Below, piece after piece: positions 1-9,877 of a stretch of DNA of 36,546 bases. Made by a program: the position numbers and the translations under genes. The notes beneath the pieces were generated by a model that had not been told where the DNA came from, made no database searches, and saw only the letters and a list, made by a program, of their open reading frames with translations. The DNA comes from Candidatus Cloacimonadota bacterium (GTDB lineage Bacteria > Cloacimonadota > Cloacimonadia > JGIOTU-2): positions 1 through 36,546 of the forward strand of contig JACNJR010000006.1 of the NCBI GenBank assembly GCA_014382495.1, given 5' to 3'. The number at the start of each line of letters is the position of its first letter. The stretch's first letter is position 1.

Positions 1-84
1 CTTTTTTATAAATTTGCGTAGAGCACGGAGCAAAGAGTCCCGTTAGCTCCACCAAAAAAATCTACTTTTCTAAATTTCCAAATA

Positions 85-3000
85 TTATTCTTTCACAGCA
101 ATTACATAAAAGAACTTTTTCGTATTAGAAATCGCTGCCGTCCAACTCTCTCCATCAAATGTCCCAGTTTCGTCAAGTGCGAAACCGCTGTATGGATTAT
201 CGGAAGAATATACTTTGTAGGAAGTCGCCCCAGAAACCGCATCCCAACTGATTTGAACAGAATCTTGAGCAACAATTGCAGTCACATTTGCAGGAATATC
301 TGGGATATTTCCAGATTGGTCATAATAAAATGCACCCATATCACTTCTCGTTCCATCTGGGTCATTGTATTGTGAATCTGGATTCCCCACATCAATGCAC
401 GGTGAACTGCTCAAAAGATGAAGGCATTCCACGCTACTTGTATCAGTTGTTACAAATAGCGGATCGTCAGAAATGTTCCCAGTTCCTCCACTATAAAAAT
501 ACATATCATTGTAACAGATATTAATATTTGATGAAGTTACATCTACAGCAAATTGTGTGTCCCAAATGATATTATTAAAAAATTCCGCAGTTGTATTTAA
601 AGTTTGTAATCCATATTCAAATCCATAAAATGTATTATTGTAAATATTGGCTCGATTCAAATCTTCAACATAAATCCCTTTTGTGCCAGATGCCCATTTG
701 GACGAACTATGCTGAACACGATTGCCTGTCAAAGTTGGAGTTTCGTTAGCAAGCAAATCATCTCCCGAAAAATCATAATAAATTCCATAAGCAAATTCAT
801 CAAATTCATTTTCATTCATCGTTACTGAGACATATCCATCTATGTGAACCGCCTTTGTCAAATCTCTACTTTTTGATGAACTGTGCTGAACCCTATTACC
901 CGTTAAGGTTGGTGTGGATAAATCGCCAGAGCTATTTTCGATGTAAATTCCTGCATCATAACTTCCACTGATAACATTGTTTAGGAGTGTATCATTGCAA
1001 GCACCAGATAGCGTTATTCCATAAACTGCTGCACGCGTTTGCCAATCAACGCCATATGAGATATTACAATTTTGAATTGTTGCTGAAGAATTTTCCAAAT
1101 AACATATAGCATTGACAAGCGAATCATTAGTCGCAGAATATACCATAGTTGTTGAATCAATACAAGGACTAGATCCAATTACAGTAATAGCTGGTAAAGC
1201 CCCACTAATTTCGCAATTTGTCAAAGTGGAATTAGATGATTCCCCACCAAAAAAAGTTAGACCATTCCAAAAGTAGTCGCCATAACCAGCATTATACAAA
1301 CTAAAAATAGCACCATCGGCATTCAATGTGCCATTTATTGTAATTTCGACACCTTCTGTCAGAATAAATTCAGCGTTATCTGCATTAATAATATTACCGC
1401 CTGGTATGGTTTGATTTCCCGTTATGTACCAAAATGGAGAATTTCCTACATCAAAACCACTTCCCCAGTTTCCTCCAGGAATTTCGTAACCAACAATAAC
1501 AGATTCTGAATATGTGTCAGAGTTTTGCATCTCATCATATATTGTCAGTGAAACGTCATAGAGACCGGGCAAGTTGTAAGTATGAATCACATTACAACTT
1601 GAGTCACAAGATGCAGTCATACCATCTCCAAAATCCCAAGACCAATAAACAATAGGCAAAGAACCACTACTTGATAAATCCATAAATTCTACAGATAAAT
1701 CCTCCCCATCACCAAAACCAGCAGAAACATCTATTGTAAATTCAGCTATTGGTGGTATAAAATTTTGAACTGTTACAATTACATCATCACTATCTTCCGT
1801 TCCGTCTGAACATGTAACAGTCAGGGTAAATGTATAGGCAGTAATATCTGTAACTTCCGGCGCTGTGAAACTCGGTGTCGCTGAAGTTGCATCATCTAAA
1901 AGACCTGCCAATTCGCCTGTCCAAAGATAAGTAAATGAATCTTGATCAGGATCATAAGAACCTGTTCCATCTAATGTAACCGAACTACCTCCATAAACAG
2001 TTTGATCATCGCCTGCGTTGGCAACTGGCGGAAGATTGGCATTCTCTACAATCAAAGTTACAGGAATTGTAACATTTTGATTTTGTGGATCATTACTCGT
2101 TATCGCAATATCTGCTGTATAAGTTCCAAAATCTAAATCAGCAGAATTGAAATTTACTGAAATATCATCAGTTTCATTATAATTACAACTTCCAGAAGTT
2201 GGTGATACCGAAAGCCACAGAGAAGTTTCCTCACCAGAAATTTTAACATTGTCGATTGCCCAGCCAGTTCCCCAACCACCATTGTCATTAGAATGGAATG
2301 CAAATTTGACATTATCGTAACCACAGTATTGTGAAACATCTACATTGATACTTGTCCAGTATGTTCCCATTGTTTCATTCCATTCAACAACAAGTGACCA
2401 ATTATAACCGCCATCTACGCTTGCTCGCAAATGAGCAGTTTGATTGTACTCTGCGGTAAAATAACTATCAAATTCGATAGCAACTGAAGTTGCATTTGTT
2501 AAATCTAAAACAGGTGTAATGAGATAATCCATACTTCCATTATCATTTGCTTCATCATCATTTGAACAGGCATAATAGCCGCTATATCCCGTTGGAATTG
2601 ACCAGTAAGGACTAGAACCATTTATTGTAACGAACCAACCTTGAGATGAATATGTTGTCATCGTCCAGTCCGCAGGAATTACACCATCTTCAAAATCTTC
2701 AAATAAGTATTCCAACTTCTCATTTTTACTAGTACCGCAGCCAATTGAGTAAGATAAATTCGAACCTTCATCTCCCACATTTGTGATATAAAGTGTGCTT
2801 GTGCCAGTTTCGTTCGTATTAAGTGTTTGAGCAAATGAATCGGGAGAATAATAAATAGTTGGAGTCGCTGGCGCTGTGAGTGTAAAATAATAATCGCTGT
2901 AATCATAAGTGTTAGAATTAATAGTGTCAATAATCTTAATTTTATAATCACTTGCAGCGGACAGATCCTCAGAAATATTCCAGCTGTAAGAACCGTCGTC

Positions 3001-4281
3001 ATAAGTGCTAGTAACAATAGTAGCATGGAAATTGCCGCTTTTGTAAAGTTGAATTTTTACATAACTTCCTGTATTTCCACTTGTCCAAGTAATGTTATGG
3101 GTAGAACCGACTAACCAATTTTCACCGCCATTGGGGTCAGTTACTGTAATTTCTGGTTCTACGATATCTTCAGGAAAGAGATTGAAAATTCCACCCTGAT
3201 CGTCGGTGAAACTGTATCCACCCGGATTTAGATTAGTCAAATAATAATAGCCATTATAATATCCACTCCAACCCCAATTAAAATGAAAATAATTTGTACT
3301 TTGATAACCATCTAAGTTAAATGCGTGTCCTCCATCTCCATAGCCACGATAAACAAGAGGTCGTCCATTATCCAATTCCGTGCGAAGCATACTTTCCCAG
3401 GTGGAAGATGAATAACTATTTTTTAGTTTAAAATTTGCAGAAGGGTCGTAACCGAAATATGTTTCCAAAGATGTTAATGCGCTTGGAGAATATTGGCCAA
3501 CCCACGCACCAGAACCATCCCAACTATAATCCATTTCCATCGCAACACCGCAGTGATAAAGAAGTTCACGAGTTGCATTCGTGGGTGAGCTGTTGTTCAT
3601 TGCTGCCCAATCATAAGTAGTTGCACCAAAATTTGCGGAGAGGGTTCCATAAGGCGAACAATAATAACTATGCGAACCTGATCCCTGAGCTGGATATGCC
3701 CAATATTTCATAACTTGAGCAGTTGCTACAGCCACACAACCAGCGTAAACATATCCGCCTGGACCATTGCCATCAGGAGGACAATATGTATTCCACGAAT
3801 AATCTTGATCCCAGGTTGTTGACAAAAGTGGTGATACATCTCGTAGGTTTCTTGATTTTTCAAATTTTTCTGTTTCAACATTTAATCTTTGCCACTCATT
3901 GCTGATTTTTTTGTCTGCAGAAAGATTATTTTCTTTTGCAAAAATAATCTGCTCTTTGAAACTTTCCAACATCGCATCAAATTGCGGAGGATGATTTTTC
4001 TCTCCATAATGTTGTTCAAATGAGTATCCCAAAACAGGGAAAACAGCATCATCGGCGGCAACTATCACGAATCCATTGTTTCTAAAATTGAAAATATAAT
4101 AGAGATTTTCCGCATCTTGTCGCTCTGTAATTGTCTCAATTACATATGTTCGTTTTACATCATTTCTTTCGTAATAGAGATTTTGCGCAACGCGTTTCGC
4201 TATTTGTTCATTAATTGGCAAGGAGAAAACTAAAGAAAAACTAGTGAGTAATAAAATAGATAAAATAATAATTTTTTTCAT
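85..4281 (-). CDS. Secreted C10-family (streptopain/SpeB-like) cysteine protease with choice-of-anchor-J-like, PKD, right-handed beta-helix and C-terminal FN3-like regions
   Basis: Signal peptide MKKIIILSILLLTSFSLVFS. Spi-like propeptide. Catalytic-type motifs GCVAVATAQVMKYW and GGHAFNLDGY...HFNWGWSGYYNGYY. PKD motifs PVANAGDDQTVYGGSSVTLDGTGSYDPD and YWSWDFGDG. Beta-helix repeats TPTLTGNRVQHSSSK. RBS-like GGAGC upstream on the minus strand. Confidence 0.9.
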   Translation of the reverse strand: MKKIIILSILLLTSFSLVFSLPINEQIAKRVAQNLYYERNDVKRTYVIETITERQDAENLYYIFNFRNNGFVIVAADDAVFPVLGYSFEQHYGEKNHPPQFDAMLESFKEQIIFAKENNLSADKKISNEWQRLNVETEKFEKSRNLRDVSPLLSTTWDQDYSWNTYCPPDGNGPGGYVYAGCVAVATAQVMKYWAYPAQGSGSHSYYCSPYGTLSANFGATTYDWAAMNNSSPTNATRELLYHCGVAMEMDYSWDGSGAWVGQYSPSALTSLETYFGYDPSANFKLKNSYSSSTWESMLRTELDNGRPLVYRGYGDGGHAFNLDGYQSTNYFHFNWGWSGYYNGYYYLTNLNPGGYSFTDDQGGIFNLFPEDIVEPEITVTDPNGGENWLVGSTHNITWTSGNTGSYVKIQLYKSGNFHATIVTSTYDDGSYSWNISEDLSAASDYKIKIIDTINSNTYDYSDYYFTLTAPATPTIYYSPDSFAQTLNTNETGTSTLYITNVGDEGSNLSYSIGCGTSKNEKLEYLFEDFEDGVIPADWTMTTYSSQGWFVTINGSSPYWSIPTGYSGYYACSNDDEANDNGSMDYLITPVLDLTNATSVAIEFDSYFTAEYNQTAHLRASVDGGYNWSLVVEWNETMGTYWTSINVDVSQYCGYDNVKFAFHSNDNGGWGTGWAIDNVKISGEETSLWLSVSPTSGSCNYNETDDISVNFNSADLDFGTYTADIAITSNDPQNQNVTIPVTLIVENANLPPVANAGDDQTVYGGSSVTLDGTGSYDPDQDSFTYLWTGELAGLLDDATSATPSFTAPEVTDITAYTFTLTVTCSDGTEDSDDVIVTVQNFIPPIAEFTIDVSAGFGDGEDLSVEFMDLSSSGSLPIVYWSWDFGDGMTASCDSSCNVIHTYNLPGLYDVSLTIYDEMQNSDTYSESVIVGYEIPGGNWGSGFDVGNSPFWYITGNQTIPGGNIINADNAEFILTEGVEITINGTLNADGAIFSLYNAGYGDYFWNGLTFFGGESSNSTLTNCEISGALPAITVIGSSPCIDSTTMVYSATNDSLVNAICYLENSSATIQNCNISYGVDWQTRAAVYGITLSGACNDTLLNNVISGSYDAGIYIENSSGDLSTPTLTGNRVQHSSSKSRDLTKAVHIDGYVSVTMNENEFDEFAYGIYYDFSGDDLLANETPTLTGNRVQHSSSKWASGTKGIYVEDLNRANIYNNTFYGFEYGLQTLNTTAEFFNNIIWDTQFAVDVTSSNINICYNDMYFYSGGTGNISDDPLFVTTDTSSVECLHLLSSSPCIDVGNPDSQYNDPDGTRSDMGAFYYDQSGNIPDIPANVTAIVAQDSVQISWDAVSGATSYKVYSSDNPYSGFALDETGTFDGESWTAAISNTKKFFYVIAVKE
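697..915 (-). repeat. Two copies of a 15-aa coding repeat TPTLTGNRVQHSSSK (697-741 and 871-915)
   Basis: Identical peptide in both copies; 9 of 15 codons differ, all synonymously. Confidence 0.9.
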
Positions 4282-4354
4282 CTTTTGCTCCTTTTTTTAT
4301 TTTGGGACAACTTATTATATTTTAATTTTTTTGTCAATAAAATAATAATAATAT

Positions 4355-7300
4355 TTATTTTTTTGAATCTATTTCTATTTTCAGTTTTTCAAGTAATTCT
4401 CTCGCCATATCAATACCGGCTCTAAAAGAGCATTCTTCAAAAAATTTGATGGCTTTTTCTAATTTTAATTTTGATTTTTGAGGTTGCTTTTGCTCAATGT
4501 CTAATGTTGCTAAATTAAACCAAGTTCGTCCTTCGCCATCAATATCACCGACTTTTTGCATAATTTTTTGCGCTTTCAGATAAAATTTTTCAGCTTCATT
4601 ATACTCTTTCTTTGCTTTACAGATATTCCCCAAATTCATAAATGTATGAGCTTCTCCTTCCGGGTTGTTCAATTCCCTTTGCAAGTTCAGATTTTTCAAA
4701 TATACATCTTTTGCTTCATCAAATTTTTTCAATTCAAACAATGTGTCGCCAAACAAATCGTTTGCAAAATCAAGTCCTCTTGTGTAAGAAATTTCTTCGC
4801 ATATTTTTTTGCACTTATCCAAAAAAGACAAAGCATCTTCGTATTTCTGCTGCCAATAATAATTTTGAGCGATATTGTAGAGGATTAATTGTTCTTGAAT
4901 TTTGTTTCCAATATCCTTTGCTAATTCTAAACCTTCACGATAATATTCGAGCGCTTTTTCGTTTTGACCTTGAGATGAGAGAATTGCTGCGAGTTCGGGA
5001 ATTAGTTTGGCACATTCATGCTTATTTCCCATTTTTTCTGCGAATTCTAAAGCGTGTTCAAAATTGTTTTTTGCCTTGTCCTTATTTCCTAATCGAGAAT
5101 TTACAGTTCCAATATTATGCAAAGCGCCAATTATGTTAACGGTATTGTCTAATTTTTTTGATATTTGATAATAGTTGTTAAAATATTCCAGCGCTTCTTC
5201 ATATTTTGCCTGTTCTCGTTTGAAAATTCCGATAATATTCGATATACGGCTCTCAAATTCAAGTTCATTTTTCTCTCTGAATTTTTTCAACAATTTGTAT
5301 GCACTCTTTTCAAATTCTTCTTGATAATTAAGATATTTTAGTGCTCGTGAATGCAATATTTCAATATGATATTTGTATTTTATATTTTTTATTTTATGAA
5401 TAATTTTTTCTGAAACTTTTTTTAAATCCGAATAATCCTCAATATCCAAAAAATACTTTGCGGAAAAATAAAAATATCTATCTTTCTGCTCAATATCTAA
5501 GAAAAACATTTCATCCAGTTTTTCTAATTCAGATTTTACTTCTGACATTTTACCAATTAAAGATAGCAGTTCAATTTTGCTTAAAATAATTTCTTCGGCA
5601 AGTTTGTGTTCTGCTTTTTTCTTGATTGATAGAATATTCAATAATTTATTAAAATATTTTATTGCATCTTGATTTTGATACATCTCTTTTGCATAATTTC
5701 CTGCTTTCGTAAGATATTCGAGAGTTTTATTTCGGATTTCTGCCTTTTCATAATTGTAAGCTAAATCTGCATAATAATTTTTCAACTCTTTTTTATGAAT
5801 TTTTTCAATTGCTTTCGCGGCGAATTCGTGCAGTTCGCGTAAGCGTTTTTTCAGTTGCATTCCATAAATTGAATCTCGTATCATAGCATGATTAAAAAGA
5901 TATTTTATTTGTGAGACGGAATCCCAAATGTGTTCGTCCTTAACATCTTTGATTAATTTCACCAATTTTTCTTGGCTAACTGGCAGAAAATTATTCAGCA
6001 TTTCAAAGAGAACATCAATTGTAAATTCCTGTCCCATCACGCAAGCGGTTTTAACAATCTCCTTCAATTCAGAAGTAAGTTTATCAATTCTTGCCATAAT
6101 AATTTCGCTGATACTTGTTGGAATATTGATTGCCGATTTAGAGAGTTTTAATTGTCTGTTGAGAATTTTTTGTTCCATCAAATACAAAACAATTTGCTCG
6201 ATATAAAATGGATTACCTTCACTCTTTTCGAAAATAAACGAGATTGTCTCTTCTGGAACAGATTTGGCTCCAAGTTTAGATTTAATTAAATTTTCCGAAC
6301 CTTTCTTTGATAAAAATTGCAAATTTATTCTATCTTCAAAAATACCTTTCAGGTCAAACTCAAAAGGTGAACCATCAACATTAAATCTACAAGTTGTGAT
6401 AATCAAGAAAGGATAATTTTCTGCATTTCTCGTCAGAATTTTCAGCCACTTTTTTGTGTCGCTGTCAATCCAATGTCCATCTTCCAATTCGACAATCACA
6501 GGTTTTCTCAAAGTAGTCGCAATGACGAGATTTCGTAAAGCAAAGAGCGTATTTTCAAATCTGTTTTTTTTGTCTAATTTCTCATAAAGAGAATTTTTCC
6601 AATGGAAATTTAACAATGCACCAATTAGCGATTTTGAAGAAATAAGTTCTTTTTTCAATTTATCATCATCAATTTGCTGCAGTAACCAGTCCAATTTTTT
6701 CTCAAATTCTCGCCTGTTTTTCGGCTGAGTTTGTTTTTCAGATTGATTAAAATAACTCTTCAGAAAAAATATTATTGGATTGAAACTTTTATGCAAAATT
6801 TCATCGCAAGGGAAATAAAACCAGTTATAGTCCTGCCTTCTCAAACTATCTTTGAGTTCATAAACAAGTTTACTTTTCCCAATTCCAGCGATGCCATCAA
6901 CATAAACAATTCCTGCAAATTTATTTTTGTGAAGTGGATTAAGGAATTTTTTCAATTTCTGCAATTCTTTATCTCTACCAATTAATTTTCCTGAAAATTT
7001 ATCCTCTTTTACATCTTCTTTTTTCTCATTAAGTTGATATGTCTGAATTTTTAACTTAAATCCTTTCAGTTTTGCTTCCTTCAAAATTTCAATTTCGTAA
7101 AGTTCCTTAATTTCTCGGTAAATATATCTATCAATAAGAATCTGATTCCAATTTGCGTAAATCATAAAACGAGCTGCGAGATTGACAGACATACCAAGAG
7201 CAGTATATTCGTTTCTTATTTTGCTTCCGACAAAACCAGCAAAGGCAGTGTAATAAGTCAGGCCTATTTTAGTTTTAAAATTTTTAATCTTATTTACAGC

Positions 7301-8194
7301 AAGAACGAAATCGCAAGCGCGAATATGAATTTTTTCTTTTGCGATTGGAGCGCCAAATAAAACAAGTATAATCGCACCTTTATCACCAAAATCAATTTTG
7401 TTCAAATATCCGCCATATTGATAAGTCAAATTAAGAATTTCCGCGATTTTTTTATCAAAATTTCCTCTTTCTTCAAATGAAATAAAGCAAGAAATTACAT
7501 TTCTGAATTCCCCTTTCGATTTTAATTCAATAATTGGGTCAGAAATAAATGGAGTTAAGTCAGAATTTTTAACTTCTTTTGTAATAATTTTATTTGGTGA
7601 AATTTGGGGAACAGAATTAAGAAGATAATTATTCCCATTTTTTGAAAATTTGGATTGTTTAGATTTCTTTTTTAAAAATTCATCAACAATTATTTCTCCT
7701 GCCTTACATTGAGCTTCACAATTAGCAGCTCTATAAATTACTTTTCCCATAAAATAATATCCAATAATAATTTCAGAAGGAATAATTTTCCAAAGTACTT
7801 TTCCAAAAGAAAGGCCAATTTTCACTTCTAAATTATAAGTTCCGAATTTTGTTTTTTGAGTTCCAATGTCTTTGAAAATATTTTGGATTTCTTTTGCTGA
7901 AACTAAAACAGAATCTGGATTTGCGTTCGTTCTCGGGAATATTGCCGTGAATGCATCGCCGGCAAAAGTTGAAACAAAACCATTGTATTGATAAATTTTT
8001 TCGATTGATGGAGTAAAAATTTCATTGATTATTTCGGTTAATATTTCCGCTCCTTCATTTCCATTTTTCATCAGATTTTCTGTCATCTCGGTAAATCCAG
8101 AAATGTCGATAAACATTGTTGTTGAGTCGATTTCGTTTGTGAGAATATTTTTATTATAGTTTTCGATAATAATTTTTGGAACTAAATTTTTCAT
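4355..8194 (-). CDS. Class III adenylate/guanylate cyclase (two cyclase domains) - AAA/STAND ATPase - TPR protein
   Basis: Cyclase motifs FIDISGFT / FAGDAF (C1) and NEYTALGMSVNLAAR (C2). Walker A GIAGIGKSK. Many C-terminal TPR-like units (e.g. ALEYFNNYYQISKKLDN, EALEYYREGLELAKDIGN). Confidence 0.9.
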   Translation of the reverse strand: MKNLVPKIIIENYNKNILTNEIDSTTMFIDISGFTEMTENLMKNGNEGAEILTEIINEIFTPSIEKIYQYNGFVSTFAGDAFTAIFPRTNANPDSVLVSAKEIQNIFKDIGTQKTKFGTYNLEVKIGLSFGKVLWKIIPSEIIIGYYFMGKVIYRAANCEAQCKAGEIIVDEFLKKKSKQSKFSKNGNNYLLNSVPQISPNKIITKEVKNSDLTPFISDPIIELKSKGEFRNVISCFISFEERGNFDKKIAEILNLTYQYGGYLNKIDFGDKGAIILVLFGAPIAKEKIHIRACDFVLAVNKIKNFKTKIGLTYYTAFAGFVGSKIRNEYTALGMSVNLAARFMIYANWNQILIDRYIYREIKELYEIEILKEAKLKGFKLKIQTYQLNEKKEDVKEDKFSGKLIGRDKELQKLKKFLNPLHKNKFAGIVYVDGIAGIGKSKLVYELKDSLRRQDYNWFYFPCDEILHKSFNPIIFFLKSYFNQSEKQTQPKNRREFEKKLDWLLQQIDDDKLKKELISSKSLIGALLNFHWKNSLYEKLDKKNRFENTLFALRNLVIATTLRKPVIVELEDGHWIDSDTKKWLKILTRNAENYPFLIITTCRFNVDGSPFEFDLKGIFEDRINLQFLSKKGSENLIKSKLGAKSVPEETISFIFEKSEGNPFYIEQIVLYLMEQKILNRQLKLSKSAINIPTSISEIIMARIDKLTSELKEIVKTACVMGQEFTIDVLFEMLNNFLPVSQEKLVKLIKDVKDEHIWDSVSQIKYLFNHAMIRDSIYGMQLKKRLRELHEFAAKAIEKIHKKELKNYYADLAYNYEKAEIRNKTLEYLTKAGNYAKEMYQNQDAIKYFNKLLNILSIKKKAEHKLAEEIILSKIELLSLIGKMSEVKSELEKLDEMFFLDIEQKDRYFYFSAKYFLDIEDYSDLKKVSEKIIHKIKNIKYKYHIEILHSRALKYLNYQEEFEKSAYKLLKKFREKNELEFESRISNIIGIFKREQAKYEEALEYFNNYYQISKKLDNTVNIIGALHNIGTVNSRLGNKDKAKNNFEHALEFAEKMGNKHECAKLIPELAAILSSQGQNEKALEYYREGLELAKDIGNKIQEQLILYNIAQNYYWQQKYEDALSFLDKCKKICEEISYTRGLDFANDLFGDTLFELKKFDEAKDVYLKNLNLQRELNNPEGEAHTFMNLGNICKAKKEYNEAEKFYLKAQKIMQKVGDIDGEGRTWFNLATLDIEQKQPQKSKLKLEKAIKFFEECSFRAGIDMARELLEKLKIEIDSKK

Positions 8195-8285
8195 CTTTAT
8201 TTCCTTTTATTTTATGCCAAAAGCAAGTTTTTCGGACTAAAATTTTCTGAAAAATATTTTTGATAAATGTCAAAAAATGCAGATA

Positions 8286-9830
8286 TTATTCCCAAAATTT
8301 TCTGTCCAAACTGCGATATTGTATGGCTTCGCTAATATGTGCTGGACGGATTTCGGAAGTTTGTTCCAAATCAGCAATAGTTCTCGAAACTTTCAAAATT
8401 CTATCGTAAGCTCGAGCAGAAAGCCCTAATTTTTCAATTGCAATTTTCAAAAGCTGTTTGCACTCGTTATCTATTTTGCAATATTTTCTTAAATGTTTTG
8501 ACTCCATATCCGCATTCGAAAAAATATTTGGATTATCCTTAAATTTTTCTAATTGGATTCTTCGTGCTGCATCAACTCTCTTTTGGAGATGAATAGATTT
8601 TTCACCTTTTGGGTCGGAAGAAAGTTCGTCATATTTCACAGCCGGAACTTCGATATGAATATCAATTCTATCGAGCAGTGGACCGGAAATGCGCGCCATA
8701 TATCGCTGAATCATTGCTTGTGAACAGGAGCATGTATGTCCTGGAACATTGCTTCCAAAATATCCACAAGGGCACGGATTCATAGAGGCGACGAGCATAA
8801 AATTTGCTGGGAATGTCATTGATTGTGCTGCTCGGGAAATAGTAACAGTGCCATCTTCGAGCGGCTGGCGCATTACTTCTAAAACAGATTTTTTGAATTC
8901 AGGAAATTCATCGAGGAAAAGAACTCCATTATTTGCGAGAGATACTTCGCCGGGTTTGGGATAACTTCCGCCACCAATAAGTGCAACATCTGAAATTGTA
9001 TGATGCGGGGTTCGAAATGGTCTCGATGCTACCAATGCCTGTTTCTCCTTCAAATTTCCTACGACAGAATGGATTTTCGTTGTTGTCAGAGCTTCGTCAA
9101 GTGTCATTTTGGGAAGAATTGTCGGTATTCGTTTGGCGAGCATTGTTTTGCCAGAGCCGGGCGGTCCAATCATTAAGATATTGTGACTGCCCGCAGCAGC
9201 GATTTCCAAAGCCCGTTTTACATTATATTGACCCTTCACATCGAACATATCGAGAATATTATCACGTTCATTTGAAAAAATTGATGAGAGATCGACGCTT
9301 GTCGGTGAGATGGTGATTCTGTTTTCCAAAAATGAGATGCATTCAGAAAGAGTTTTAATTGGAAACACAGAAATATCTTCTACGATCGCCGCCTCTTTCG
9401 CATTCTCTTCTGGAACGATAATGCCCTTTAAATTCTGTTTTTTCGCAGCGATTGCTATTGGCAAAATTCCTCTTACCGGTTTGATTTCTCCGTTCAAAGA
9501 CAATTCTCCCACAAGCCCAAATTCATTCAGAATATTTGGAGAAATTTGCTTGAGCGAAGTAAGTATCCCGATTGCAATCGGCAAATCGAAGGCGACTCCC
9601 TCTTTTTTCACATCTGCTGGAGCCAAATTGACAGTATATCCCTTTGCTGGAAAAAAATAACCGTTGTTTTTTATTGCGGCTATCACCCTATCTTTGCTCT
9701 CTTTTACTGAATTTGTTGGAAGTCCAACTGTTGTGAAAAACGGCATTGAAGCTTTCTTTGTATCCACTTCAACATCGATCGGAATTGCATCAATTCCTAA
9801 AATTGAAAACGAAAATACTTTTGTAAACAT
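8286..9830 (-). CDS. comM: YifB/ComM family Mg-chelatase-like AAA+ ATPase
   Basis: Walker A GPPGSGKTMLAKRIP. RPFRTPHHTISDVALIGGG, PGEVSLANNGVLFLDEFPEF, MNPCPCGYFG and C-terminal YDRILKVSRTIADL are hallmark ComM motifs. Confidence 0.95.
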   Translation of the reverse strand: MFTKVFSFSILGIDAIPIDVEVDTKKASMPFFTTVGLPTNSVKESKDRVIAAIKNNGYFFPAKGYTVNLAPADVKKEGVAFDLPIAIGILTSLKQISPNILNEFGLVGELSLNGEIKPVRGILPIAIAAKKQNLKGIIVPEENAKEAAIVEDISVFPIKTLSECISFLENRITISPTSVDLSSIFSNERDNILDMFDVKGQYNVKRALEIAAAGSHNILMIGPPGSGKTMLAKRIPTILPKMTLDEALTTTKIHSVVGNLKEKQALVASRPFRTPHHTISDVALIGGGSYPKPGEVSLANNGVLFLDEFPEFKKSVLEVMRQPLEDGTVTISRAAQSMTFPANFMLVASMNPCPCGYFGSNVPGHTCSCSQAMIQRYMARISGPLLDRIDIHIEVPAVKYDELSSDPKGEKSIHLQKRVDAARRIQLEKFKDNPNIFSNADMESKHLRKYCKIDNECKQLLKIAIEKLGLSARAYDRILKVSRTIADLEQTSEIRPAHISEAIQYRSLDRKFWE

Positions 9831-9877
9831 AACACAAAATTGCTAAAAGGAATTATTATCAGTCAAGATAAAAATTC

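Noticed and set aside
4314-4337. TTGACA ... TATAAT on the minus strand upstream of the C10 protease
   Set aside because: The spacer is only 12 nt, too short for a normal sigma70 promoter.
4556-5139. 110-aa and 165-aa plus-strand ORFs antisense to the cyclase-TPR gene
   Set aside because: Low-complexity Phe/Cys/Leu composition, no RBS support, fully explained by the opposite-strand CDS.
8228-8254. TTTTTCGGA / TCTGAAAAA hairpin downstream of comM
   Set aside because: A 9-bp stem with a G-U pair but very AT-rich and without a clear U-tract; too weak to call a terminator.
9010-9020. GGTTCGAA resembling a tRNA T-loop
   Set aside because: Lies within comM coding sequence with no surrounding cloverleaf; no tRNA seen anywhere in the window.
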